A stretch of 17,299 bases of DNA from an uncultured Ruminococcus sp. (GTDB lineage Bacteria > Bacillota > Clostridia > Oscillospirales > Ruminococcaceae). Location of the stretch: NCBI GenBank assembly GCA_937926145.1, contig CALANW010000085.1:1-17299 (forward strand). Direction: 5' to 3'. The notes beneath the pieces were generated by a model. The model saw only the letters and a list, made by a program, of their open reading frames with translations. It was not told the DNA's origin and made no database searches. The translations under genes and the position numbers were made by a program. This document shows, piece by piece, positions 7,631 to 16,503 of this stretch; the first letter of the stretch is position 1; each line of letters opens with the position of its first letter.

Positions 7631-7829
7631 CTTCTGCCGACTTCTGCGAGCTTTATACCATAATTCCTGTTGCATGGAATTACCGCATATCGCAGTTTTA
7701 AGGCAGGCGTTTCAAGGCGTTACCCTATCATTCCACCTGTCGGAATATCAGTTCTCCAAGAACCGTATTCAAATATTTTATTTTCACACAACCTTGTGCG
7801 TAACCTTTTCAGTTACGAACGTGTCACAC

Positions 7830-10800
7830 TTTTGCCCGCTCCAACACAGTGAGCAAGCATCGTATTTCCGCCGTATAACGCTCTTGCGACAGCGTTTTTC
7901 TGGTGCTCTTTAAGGGTTATATCGCTGTTCATACCGACAAAATTAAGATGTGAACCATCATATTCTCTGTGACGGATACTGTTGAATACTTCGTTGTATT
8001 TGTCCACAAGAACGGTTCTGCGGTCGGGATCTTTGAATATCCAGTCCTGCCAAGCACTTTCAATTTTTCTGACCATTGACTGCACGGCCTTTGTTTCTTC
8101 GTGGTTTGTTACCTTGATGATGTTGTCCCTCGAATCACGCATAGGCTCACCGTGTTCGTCCAGCTTCGGGTCTTTGACAGTCAGATCTTCGTGATTGAGA
8201 ATGCCCTCAAGAATCGAATATGCATCTTTACGCTTTGTGCCGTAATCGTGCATTGCGGCATAGCTTGTTTTATCGTTTTTGCCTGCACCCTCTATCTTCC
8301 ACTTGCCGGAAGCCTTGCTGTACTGTGCTTCTATATTGCTCTTCCAGCCCGGTCTGAACTTCTCGTTTATGAACTGTGTTACAAATTCGGGAGATACCCA
8401 ATGTGAGCCGAGCTTCACGGAAATATCCTTTGCTTCAACCTTTTTGGGCATAGCCGCTTCAAGGGCTTCCCTGTGTCTGCTCACGTCCATACCGATTGGA
8501 GCATTGTTCAGCTCACGAAGCTTCTGCCGAATATTTCCCGTCAGGTATTCATCGGCAGTCACATACTTTTCTTCTTCCTGCGGAAGTCGGAATATCTGAC
8601 CCTCAAGCTCATTTATAAGGGTATTTTTATCCATTCCGCAAAGCTCGGTCATATAATCAAAATCTACCTTTGCTCTTTCGGCAACGGATAAAATAAGTGC
8701 TTCCTGTGCCGTTTCAACGTGCTCTACTACGCTGTTTGGCTTGACTGTATCGTGATAGAAAATATCGGCTTTTGTGTATTCTCCGCTGTCCTTGTCCCTT
8801 GTTTCAAGTGCTGTAAGGAAGCTGTATCCGTCATCGCCCTTGAACAGACGGGAATTTTTCTTTTCGTCAAAATGTCCGTATTTTTCGGTAAACGCATCGT
8901 ATGTCTGATTGAGCTTTTCACGCTTCTCCGATATATCTCCGTCAAGAGAATGGTCTGCGTTATCAAGCTGCATATCAAGCAGTTCACGAACAGTATCACG
9001 AATTTCAACCATTGCCAAAGCTCTTTTCAGACCATCGCCCGAGAGCTTGACCTTGCTCATAGTTTCATCATCGCCACGATAATAAATGCTGTTATCTACC
9101 GCATAATAGCTGTAAGTCCTCGAATTGGCAGATGCAGGGATAATCTCTTCGGTGCTCTTTTTCTTTTCAGACATTCTCGCCCTCGGAGTATAGCTTCCGT
9201 GAATATTTTTCACCGCTTCGGAAAGCTGAGTTTTGAGGTCTGCCCCCTCTATCGGAAGCACCTGTGTGTTCTCGGTGGGACCGTACATCTGATTTGCTTC
9301 CGCAATAGTTCCGAGAACCATTTCGGGGTGCTGAACGAAATAACTATTTACGGAAAAGCCGTCCTCCGTTGTACCCTTTGACAGCCATTCCACTTCATCG
9401 GGCTTTATCTCAATAGGTCTTTCACGCTTTTGGAAGAAAAGAATATCCGATGTGACCTCTGTGCCTGCGTTTTTCTTAAACGCATCATTGGGCAAGCGTA
9501 TCGCACCCAGAAGCTCTGCTCTCTGTGCAATGTATGTACGCATTTCGGGGTTTTCCTTGTCCATAGTTCCCTTTGAGGTAACAACGGCAAGCACACCGCC
9601 GGGGCGAACCTTGTCAATGGATTTGGCTACAAAATAATCGTGAATGTAGAATTTGTGCTTGTTGTAGTCCTTGTCATCGACTTTGTAATTTCCGAAAGGA
9701 ACATTGCCCACAACAGCATCAAAGCTGTCATTTTCAAACTTGGTTTTCTCAAAGCCCTTTATCTGAATATCCGCATCGGGATATAACTGCTTGGCGATGC
9801 GTCCTGTAAGGCTGTCAAGCTCCACTCCGTGAAGCTCGCTATTTCTCATATTTTCGGGCATAGCACCGAAGAAGTTGCCAATGCCCATAGCAGGCTCCAA
9901 TATCTTTCCGCTCTCAAAGCCTATATTTTTCATTCCCTCATAAATCGCATTGATTATAACGGGAGAGGTAAAATGTGCATTCAAGGTTGAACGTCTTGCA
10001 TCAGCATACTCGCTGTCGGAAAGCAGTTCTTTCAGCTCCGCATATTCATTGCTCCAATCCTTATTGTCGGAATCAAATGCCTGCGGAATAGCTCCCCAGC
10101 CTGTGTAGCCTGAAAGAACTGCCTGTTCGACCGGTGTTGCAGTTCTGTTTTCAGCTTCGATATTGTTCAGAGTGCGGATAGCTTCAACATTGGCGGCAAA
10201 CCTCGCCTTTGGTGTTTTCACACCGAAATTTTCGTCTGTTATGACAAAATTCTGTGAGTTGAAAGCATTATGTTCCGGTGGAACATCTGCTGTTTCTTCC
10301 GTTGCAAAATGTTCCACCGGAACATCGGATACAGCTTCAGCAAATTCGCTTTCATTTTCTTCCACAACGGTAAAACCGCTTGCGAGAAAATCCGAGATAT
10401 CCATTCGGGAGGTGTTTCCTAAAAGGTTTTCCGTTTCAGTGAATGTAATAACGCTTCTGCTTATATCGGAAATAGTGAGCAGTTCATCATTGATGTCTAT
10501 CAGATCACCGATTTTAGGAGTATAATCATTTGTTTCCTTTTCGGATTCTTTCTCCGCAACAACAGGAGAATTTTCTTTTTCCTGTTCCTTTGTAGGATTG
10601 CCGAGAAAACCCCCATTTTCGGCAAGCTTGTATCTGTCGATATTCTGTGTAGCAAGAAAGGCAATTCCGCCTGTCTGTTCCTCATAAGATACCGTTATAT
10701 CATCGGGATAAATGCCCTTGTCGGGGATAACTGTATATTCACGGTCATTGTAGAGAAATACATCTCCGACCTCGACCTCATTGCCCGACTTCTTTCTTCC

Positions 10801-12306
10801 CGTATCAGATGCAGGGGCAGACTGTTCTTCCCTTTCCTCTGCCCTGCTGTGTACCTTTTCAAAGTCCATAGGCTCGCACTTTTCAATGTCATAGCCTGCA
10901 TCTTTCATTACAACAGTAAACGCCTGACGGAGAGAAATACTCACATCATCATACACTCCGCTGTCGGTCACGTTATAGTCACCGTCAAAGAAAGTGTAGT
11001 CATAGCTGTCATCGTCACGCTCGAACATTTCCGCATAGCCTGCATTGGGAATCATAAATGCAAGCCTGTCCTCGGTTGCATCAAACTCAAACAGCCTGCC
11101 CTCAAGGACTGTTGTTTTGCCGCTTAAATCCGTTATGGAAATACTCTTGTCGTGATCGTTTCTCATATTCTCAAAGAATTCCTGCACTTCCGCAAGCATA
11201 CCCTGTCGGGTGATAGTTGTATCTCCCTCGTCATAATCGGGCATATCGTCATATTCATAAGTAAATTCCTTGTATCGGCTTATAAGATACGAAGAATTCA
11301 GATTGCTGAATGAAACAGTGTTCTTTATATGCAGGAAATCGTCGGGCTGATCCTTTCTGCGGTCATACTCTTCGGTAAGGGTGATTTCCGACAGCTTGGA
11401 AAGGTCAATTTTCTGCTTTTCCACTTCAAAGAAAAGGTCGGTAACATCAGCCATACCATACGAATCTACATAAAATGCAGAGCTGACATTATTATCTTCA
11501 AGCACGATAACGTCACCGACAGAAAGGCTGTGTCCTCTGAAATCTTCGGGACGGTCAATGTTGAATTTAGTATAGATATTGTCAAGAATAACTCCCCTGC
11601 CATGACTTCTGCTTACGTCCGAAACATATCCGCCGTAAACTTCCTCATAGTTGTTTTTGTCAAAGGGCAGATTGAACTTTTTCAGTTCAATCCAGCTGTT
11701 GAATGACAGCCTTGAATATTCCTCGCCCTTTTTCACCTGATATATGGAATACTTGGGTGCATTTGCTCTCTCGGCTCTTTCTTTGGTAGTAATGTATGTT
11801 CCCCTATCCAAAGCTGTCATAACTGCCTTGCCGACCTGTTCCCACGAATATTCCGACAGATCGGACAGAATGATGCCGTTTGCATCTGCTGAATAGCCGT
11901 CCAGTCCGAAGCCCTGTCTGCCGCTTAAAACAAGGCTCTGAATATATGCTGAAAGTTCTTCGGCAGTGGGAGCTTTGCTGTTATAGTATTCCTCTATCAT
12001 AAACTTGCCGGGGTGGTGTGCTGTAAGCTTTTCAGCGAGAATATCCGCCGCATCGTGTGAGGCTTCCTTATCAAGCGAATAAAATTCTTCTGCCCATTTC
12101 TTTGCGGCGGAAAGCGAAGAAAATCCAGCACTTTCAGATGATACGGGAATAATCTTTTCGCCTGTGTCATATTCAACGTCATAGCTGTTGTTTTCACTCA
12201 GGCTTATCCAAAGAAATCTGCCGTATGTATCAGAGTTTATTTCCGCTGCCCAACTTGTGGGCTTTCCCGTTTCCTCATCAATGGATTCGGGTATTTCTTT
12301 CCACAA
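7830..12306 (-). CDS. YodL / DNA methyltransferase / helicase giant protein, exon 1
   Basis: The 5' exon of a very large mobile-element protein, 1492 codons plus one base up to the intron. Domains: a YodL domain (about 186-290, YSIYQ to AFYVDSYG), low-complexity acidic linkers, a Rossmann N6-adenine-type methyltransferase with motif I ILEPAMGIGNFFG (802-814) and a catalytic-loop-like NVPFG (868-872, in place of NPPF/Y), a long spacer, and the start of a superfamily 2 helicase with AHCVGAGK (1485-1492). Such proteins are known from Firmicutes conjugative elements and are thought to protect or process transferred DNA; the role is not proven. The Walker A is split by the intron. The first start codon is TTG at 12306 without a good ribosome site, yet the frame is open for 43 more codons into the preceding gene, so the true N-terminus is uncertain. 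Downstream truncation means the spliced product lacks helicase lobe 2. Confidence 0.88.
10270..10286. repeat. ATGTTCC/GGAACAT palindrome, copy A
   Basis: Exact near-palindrome with 7-bp arms around GGT on the plus strand. It lies inside the giant helicase gene and encodes DVPPEH (674-679) in a linker before the methyltransferase. It is the reverse complement of copy B, 22 bp away. Confidence 0.8.
10309..10325. repeat. ATGTTCC/GGAACAT palindrome, copy B
   Basis: Same motif in the opposite orientation (centre ACC on the plus strand), encoding DVPVEH (661-666). With copy A it makes a larger inverted repeat with perfect 17-bp arms and a 22-bp loop (10270-10325). Confidence 0.8.
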
Positions 12307-12407
12307 GAGATTTTCGGGTATTTCCTTTTCATATCCTTTTTCACGGACAGCAACAGAAAAGCCTGCCGACTGTGCATTTATAAGGTCACTTCTGACTTCA
12401 TCAATGC

Positions 12408-14891
12408 TTACCGCAGTGTCGGAATTATCATCACTCTCCCAAGCTCTTCAATGCCATTGCTGTTTGTGCTGTAATAAAACATCAGCTTATCGTCGGGAGT
12501 CTGTACCTCGATATGGTCAATTTCTCTCATATCCGCATCAATGCCCATATCGGGAACGGAAAGATGAAATATTTTGTTTTCATATTCCTCGACTGCATCT
12601 GTTCCGATAGAATAAAACTCATCAAAGTTCAGCTCGGAAAGTGCAAGCTCGTTCATTTCTTCAAGGCTGTTGTATTTTTCAGCCTTGACAAGCTCCTCAT
12701 TAAGCGTATAGCTTATTCTGAAAGAAACAAGGTCAATTTCCATCTGAAAACCATATTCATTATTTTCGCCAAACTCGGTATAGCCTGCGGAAATATGTTC
12801 AAGGTCGTCAAATTCGGCTTCATCATCGCCTGCAAATTCCGATGCCAAATAACTTCGGATATACCCTTTCGCTTTTTCAAGCTGAATATCCTCCTGCCTG
12901 CTTTCAAGCATTTCTTCGGGAGTTTCTATGCTGTATTCATTGTATTCAAGAGAGGTTGTGTACTCCGACTTCATCACATCGTCAAGGTGCTTTTCGATAA
13001 AATCAGCTTCATCGTATGATGCTGTGACCGATTCATTATCCAATGCACCGATCATACAAAATTCAATGGAAACATCAACCTCATCTATCTGATTTGCGGA
13101 GATGTAATCCTGATACACTTCCAGCCCGTGAATATCATACTTATCAACATATTCGGGAACAACAAATCTGTTATCGCCGTCAATGGTTACTACGGAGAAC
13201 GTAATGGAATTGTGTTCAAGGTCAAGGGCATCATATATTTCGTCCTGCTCCTGTTCCTTCTGTTCGGGTGCAAGCTCTCTGTTCTTTTCGATATATGAAC
13301 GAACCGTATCGGCAAAGAGATTTACCAAGCCGGGGTGTGCTGTAAGATAATATTCCCCTTTCTGACGCATCACATCATCGGGATAATTTTCAAGGAAAGC
13401 ATTTGCCCAAGCCTTGTTTTCATTGGATATACGTCCGTCCCAATTCTTATCGGCAATATTAACGGCAGAAACAAGTGCAATGCGTTCAATAGGATACTTT
13501 TCTAACAGATCGTTTAGCGCACTCTCCGAATCCAAGCTGTTGTCATTGTAATGCTTGCTGATAAAAGCATCTGTCATATTCGCACAGGCGTGATTTTCAT
13601 TTCTGCTTGCTCTGTATATGTCAAGCTCGTTCAGCTCTCTTGCTTCGGAAAGTGATTTTGCATAAACGGGAACATTGCTGAAAGCTGTTTCTTCCTGATG
13701 TTCCACCGGAACATTTTCCTGTTTGATATGTTCCTTTTCGGAACGTTCATGCGAAAGAAGTATTCTGTCCGCTCTGTCCTGCAAAACCGTAAGCACATCA
13801 TCATAGCTGTTTGCAGATTCATTCTTGTTCCATTCCTGATATATTTCGTTCAGTACATTTTCGCTTGACAGAAGTGCTTTTATCTGCTCGTCTGTAAGGT
13901 CAAGTTTCTCATTTTCCGCATAGGTACGGATATTATCCTTTGTGTTTATTTCATAAGCGGAAGAAATGATAACTTCGGGCTTCTGATTCATCAGATTGGA
14001 AACGAAGAAATTGTACTCGGCTGATAATCTTTCGGATAACTGGACGTCCAAAGGTTCATTGGAAAACTCCCGATGTTCCGGTGGAACATTTTCCTCGGAG
14101 ATTATTTCTTCAAAATCCGAAACGTCAATGCTGTTGTCGGAAGCATATTCTTCCGCTTCGTGTCTGCTTTCAAATACGGGAACATCTCCGTTTGTGTCGG
14201 TATATACATTCCTTTCGTCTGCTGTGGTGCTGTTTGCTTCGGAAATATAAAACGCTTGCTCGGCTTTGTCGATGCGGTATGCGGAGGGGTGGAAGAACTC
14301 GTTGTTTCCGTCATTATACATTTCACGGACCATATCCATATTTCTGAAACCGACTGTCTCACCTGTTTCATTATTGCGGATATTCACAAAACCGTTTGTA
14401 TCTGCAAGCCTTTCATAGCCTGCACGGAAAAGCTCATTGATAATATCGGCGTTATGGATATTGTCTATCATACGGTTGACCATTTCCGCATTTTTTCTTC
14501 CGCTTACGGTAATTGTTGCGGAATTGGCAAGTATTCTTCCCGAAAATCTTATGCTCGCATCGCCCGACAGAAGATTTGCAACCTGCAAAGCTGTTTCGGG
14601 ATCGGTGTTTATAAAGTTCCTGTCCCTTATCTTTGAATACTCGATATTGCCGATGATACGCTGATTGTTTTGAACTGTATTCTTATATTCGGAAGCAATA
14701 GCATAGGCTCTCTGTGCATCTGCCTTGCTGACGGTAACGGTATTTCTGTAGCTGCCGTATGTTGCGGAAAACATAATGCCCTCTGCACGAAGCCTGTCCA
14801 TAACCTTGTGGATATTTTCTCCGTTAAGGTCAATGTAGGCACAGTTACCCTTTATGCTGTTGTAATATTCCTTGTTCACATATTCGGTCAT
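12408..14891 (-). CDS. DUF3848/DUF3849 mobile-element protein
   Basis: An 827-residue acidic cytoplasmic protein with no signal peptide. The N-terminus holds two similar helix-strand-strand-helix units (about 24-73 and 96-147). A DUF3848-like domain follows (about 284-380, with AYEINTKDNIRTYAE). Then comes a clear DUF3849 domain (about 406-530: VPVYAKSLSEARELNELDIY, ACANMTDAFISKHYNDNSLD, KNWDGRISNENKAWA, HPGLVNLF). The C-terminal third is acidic and unassigned. Both domains are of unknown function and are typical of Firmicutes mobile elements. VPPEH (269-273) and VPVEH (394-398) linkers are encoded by palindrome copies D and C. AAGGAG lies 8 nt before the ATG. The gene follows the DUF4315-like gene by 14 bp and overlaps the open frame of the helicase gene at its 3' end, so the two are probably made from one transcript. 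Confidence 0.85.
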   Translation of the reverse strand: MTEYVNKEYYNSIKGNCAYIDLNGENIHKVMDRLRAEGIMFSATYGSYRNTVTVSKADAQRAYAIASEYKNTVQNNQRIIGNIEYSKIRDRNFINTDPETALQVANLLSGDASIRFSGRILANSATITVSGRKNAEMVNRMIDNIHNADIINELFRAGYERLADTNGFVNIRNNETGETVGFRNMDMVREMYNDGNNEFFHPSAYRIDKAEQAFYISEANSTTADERNVYTDTNGDVPVFESRHEAEEYASDNSIDVSDFEEIISEENVPPEHREFSNEPLDVQLSERLSAEYNFFVSNLMNQKPEVIISSAYEINTKDNIRTYAENEKLDLTDEQIKALLSSENVLNEIYQEWNKNESANSYDDVLTVLQDRADRILLSHERSEKEHIKQENVPVEHQEETAFSNVPVYAKSLSEARELNELDIYRASRNENHACANMTDAFISKHYNDNSLDSESALNDLLEKYPIERIALVSAVNIADKNWDGRISNENKAWANAFLENYPDDVMRQKGEYYLTAHPGLVNLFADTVRSYIEKNRELAPEQKEQEQDEIYDALDLEHNSITFSVVTIDGDNRFVVPEYVDKYDIHGLEVYQDYISANQIDEVDVSIEFCMIGALDNESVTASYDEADFIEKHLDDVMKSEYTTSLEYNEYSIETPEEMLESRQEDIQLEKAKGYIRSYLASEFAGDDEAEFDDLEHISAGYTEFGENNEYGFQMEIDLVSFRISYTLNEELVKAEKYNSLEEMNELALSELNFDEFYSIGTDAVEEYENKIFHLSVPDMGIDADMREIDHIEVQTPDDKLMFYYSTNSNGIEELGRVMIIPTLR
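13698..13714. repeat. ATGTTCC/GGAACAT palindrome, copy C
   Basis: Exact copy with centre ACC on the plus strand, encoding NVPVEH just before the DUF3849 domain. A degenerate relative with a 5-nt centre (ATGTTCC-TTTTC-GGAACGT, 13728-13746) lies 13 bp away and encodes part of RSEKEH. Confidence 0.8.
14073..14089. repeat. ATGTTCC/GGAACAT palindrome, copy D
   Basis: Exact copy with centre GGT on the plus strand, encoding NVPPEH immediately before the DUF3848-like domain of the 827-residue protein. Confidence 0.8.
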
Positions 14892-14905
14892 TGCAGGTCA
14901 CTCCT

Positions 14906-15265
14906 TTACGCAAAATAATTTATGATATCATCTGCCGTCATATCGTCGGGAAAAGCCTTTATTATCCTTGCCAGATTAGAAAAAGCAAGTCCTTTTTCGG
15001 AACATAATCCCTCAATTTCTGAAATCTCTTCAGCGTGGATCTCCTTTTCGATTTTCATTATCTGTGCATTGATGCTGTCCGCCTTTCGTGTAGCTTCCGC
15101 CTGCACGGAAAATGCCTTTTCATACTTTTCCTTTAAGGCTGTGAGCTTTTCAAGCCTTTTGTCGGTCTTTGATGCCTTTATGCTTTCGGGAGAAACATTT
15201 TTCTCCGCTTCATTTGCAGGCATATCTTTTTCAGCAATAACTGCTGTCTTTATATCTTCACTCAT
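14906..15265 (-). CDS. Small coiled-coil protein, DUF4315-like
   Basis: A 119-residue charged protein. The first 30 residues are acidic and probably disordered. Residues 35-82 form a predicted long helix or coiled coil rich in Lys, Glu and Ala. The C-terminus (83-119: GLCSEKGLAFSNLARIIKAF, then DDMTADDIINYF) looks like a small helical unit. Length, helix layout and position resemble the DUF4315 family of Firmicutes conjugative elements, whose function is unknown. Its ATG overlaps the TGA of the Toprim gene by 4 nt (ATGA), pointing to translational coupling; AGGTGG lies about 10 nt upstream. It has no catalytic motif, so a structural or partner role is more likely than an enzyme. Confidence 0.7.
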   Translation of the reverse strand: MSEDIKTAVIAEKDMPANEAEKNVSPESIKASKTDKRLEKLTALKEKYEKAFSVQAEATRKADSINAQIMKIEKEIHAEEISEIEGLCSEKGLAFSNLARIIKAFPDDMTADDIINYFA

Positions 15266-16503
15266 CTTGCAAGTGCCACCTTTCTTGACTGTTCATCTGT
15301 AATTTTCTGTATTGCCTTGTCTGCCCAGCTTTTCATAGCATCGACTTTTTCCGAAAATGGAACAGTCTTTTTTGCTTTGAGAAGCTCGTTAAAATCCTTG
15401 ACATTATTCACCTTGCACTCCGTAAAATATTTACAGCGTGAACCAAACTGATTTGCAAAGTTCTGCCCTGCCTTATCGTTATCCACACAAAGGGTAACGG
15501 GCAAACCGCCTGCAAGCAGCTTTTCCACAACATTTGGTTTAAGTCCTGCCATAGCCGCAAATGTGCAGTCGGTGTAATCGGGGTGAAGTGCCATAAAGCT
15601 CATTAGGTCAATGGAGCTTTCAAAAACATATGCTTTCTTCGGCTCTCCCTTGTCATACTGAAAATAGCTCTCGGACGTTCCGGGTGCAACTCCCTTGTAG
15701 TTTTTCAGCTTGCCCGATACTTCCGCATCGACAGCATTTCTGTCAATATTTCTGCTCTGAATTTCAGCTATCTTTTGAGTTATGAGGTTATATCCTGCAT
15801 TGTCGGTCACGATATTTGCGTTCTGTTCATAAACATATCCTGCAAATCTTACGCTTCCGTTTTTAAGCTCCCTATCAAGAAGCTCTGCTATGTACGGCTC
15901 TGTTGGGATAACCTTTTTATCCTCTGCAAAGTCCGTGTATCTTGCGTTTCCTACGGTATAGCTTTTTCCGCTTGTGCCATGTATTTCAGCACCGCAGGGC
16001 TTTCCGTTGTTCTTATGAAGAAATACGGCATTTCCCTTTGTGTCCTGATACAACACTCCTGCACGTACAAAGGCATTGACAATGCTCGGATCTATATACC
16101 TTGTTTTCGTAAGATAGCTGAACACTCTGCGGCTGTCCGAACCCTTTTCGGGCATTATGAATTCGGGTTTGGGTTCGGGAACGGGATGTTCGTTGCTTTT
16201 CGGAATATATACTTTATCGTTTCTGTACCCTCTTGCCTCTTCGCCGTCAAGTGCTGTCCGCACCGCTTCACGGAACGGCATATCCAGCACTTTCATAAGG
16301 CAGGAAACAAGTCCCGTTCCGCCTGTCTGCCGTGAATGGATATAGAACTGATTTGGGACAGCCGTATCCTTTACATAAAAGCCGCCGAAGCCTGCAATGT
16401 GAGTTTCAGAGCGTATCTTTTTGCAGGAATATCCCTCCTGCCGAAAAAATTCGGATATGCTCCTCTCATTTGCACGCTGTATCTGTTCTTCCGTATAGAG
16501 CAT
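15262..16503 (-). CDS. DUF3991-Toprim primase-like protein
   Basis: A 413-residue protein of the conjugative-element primase type. Domains: N-terminal region (1-120), DUF3991 (about 125-178, YLTKTRYIDPSIVNAF to GAEIHGTSGK), then a Toprim domain (about 288-378) with the acidic Glu295 in FES and the DNDKAG motif (341-346) that binds metal. Family members are thought to help DNA priming or processing during transfer; no CHC2 zinc finger is present, so primer synthesis by this protein alone is uncertain. Between DUF3991 and Toprim, which are normally close together, is an extra block (about 182-262) resembling the helix-strand-strand-helix units in the DUF3848/3849 protein. The C-terminal tail (FSEKVDAMKSWADKAIQKI) matches that of the upstream gene product. 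GGAGGT lies 7 nt before the ATG; TAATG overlap with the upstream gene implies coupling. Confidence 0.87.
   Translation of the reverse strand: MLYTEEQIQRANERSISEFFRQEGYSCKKIRSETHIAGFGGFYVKDTAVPNQFYIHSRQTGGTGLVSCLMKVLDMPFREAVRTALDGEEARGYRNDKVYIPKSNEHPVPEPKPEFIMPEKGSDSRRVFSYLTKTRYIDPSIVNAFVRAGVLYQDTKGNAVFLHKNNGKPCGAEIHGTSGKSYTVGNARYTDFAEDKKVIPTEPYIAELLDRELKNGSVRFAGYVYEQNANIVTDNAGYNLITQKIAEIQSRNIDRNAVDAEVSGKLKNYKGVAPGTSESYFQYDKGEPKKAYVFESSIDLMSFMALHPDYTDCTFAAMAGLKPNVVEKLLAGGLPVTLCVDNDKAGQNFANQFGSRCKYFTECKVNNVKDFNELLKAKKTVPFSEKVDAMKSWADKAIQKITDEQSRKVALAR

Larger units (their letters stand above)
5076..7829 (-). mobile_element. Complete group II intron in the helicase Walker A codon
   Basis: A 2754-bp retroelement RNA. 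The 5' end reads GTGTG (from 7829) and the 3' end reads AT (to 5076), obeying the GUGYG...AY rule. These boundaries were set by frame: joining AAA-A to CT-TAT recreates Lys-Thr-Tyr in GAGKTYEM, as conserved in related helicases. About 735 nt of 5' ribozyme sequence (domains I-III and start of IV) precede the maturase gene, which lies in domain IV; domains V and VI follow. A candidate EBS1 (7624-7630, TTTGCCC) is complementary to exon bases GGGCAAA at 7831-7837. Ribozyme ends, domain V, branch A and ORF all look intact, so the intron may still splice and move. Confidence 0.93.

Noticed and set aside
7095..7829. Plus-strand frames such as 7183-7368, 7260-7538 and 7545-7913 as small genes
   Set aside because: This stretch is the structured 5' ribozyme part of the group II intron on the minus strand, and the frames have no start signals or recognisable sequence.
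8719..9381. A 220-residue plus-strand open frame
   Set aside because: It lies wholly opposite the methyltransferase-helicase gene, whose domain motifs run through this interval; no independent evidence supports it.
10270..14089. The repeated palindromes as a CRISPR array or recombination att sites
   Set aside because: There are only four copies, unevenly spaced over nearly 4 kb and read through in frame, with no spacers or cas genes. No recombinase is encoded in the window.
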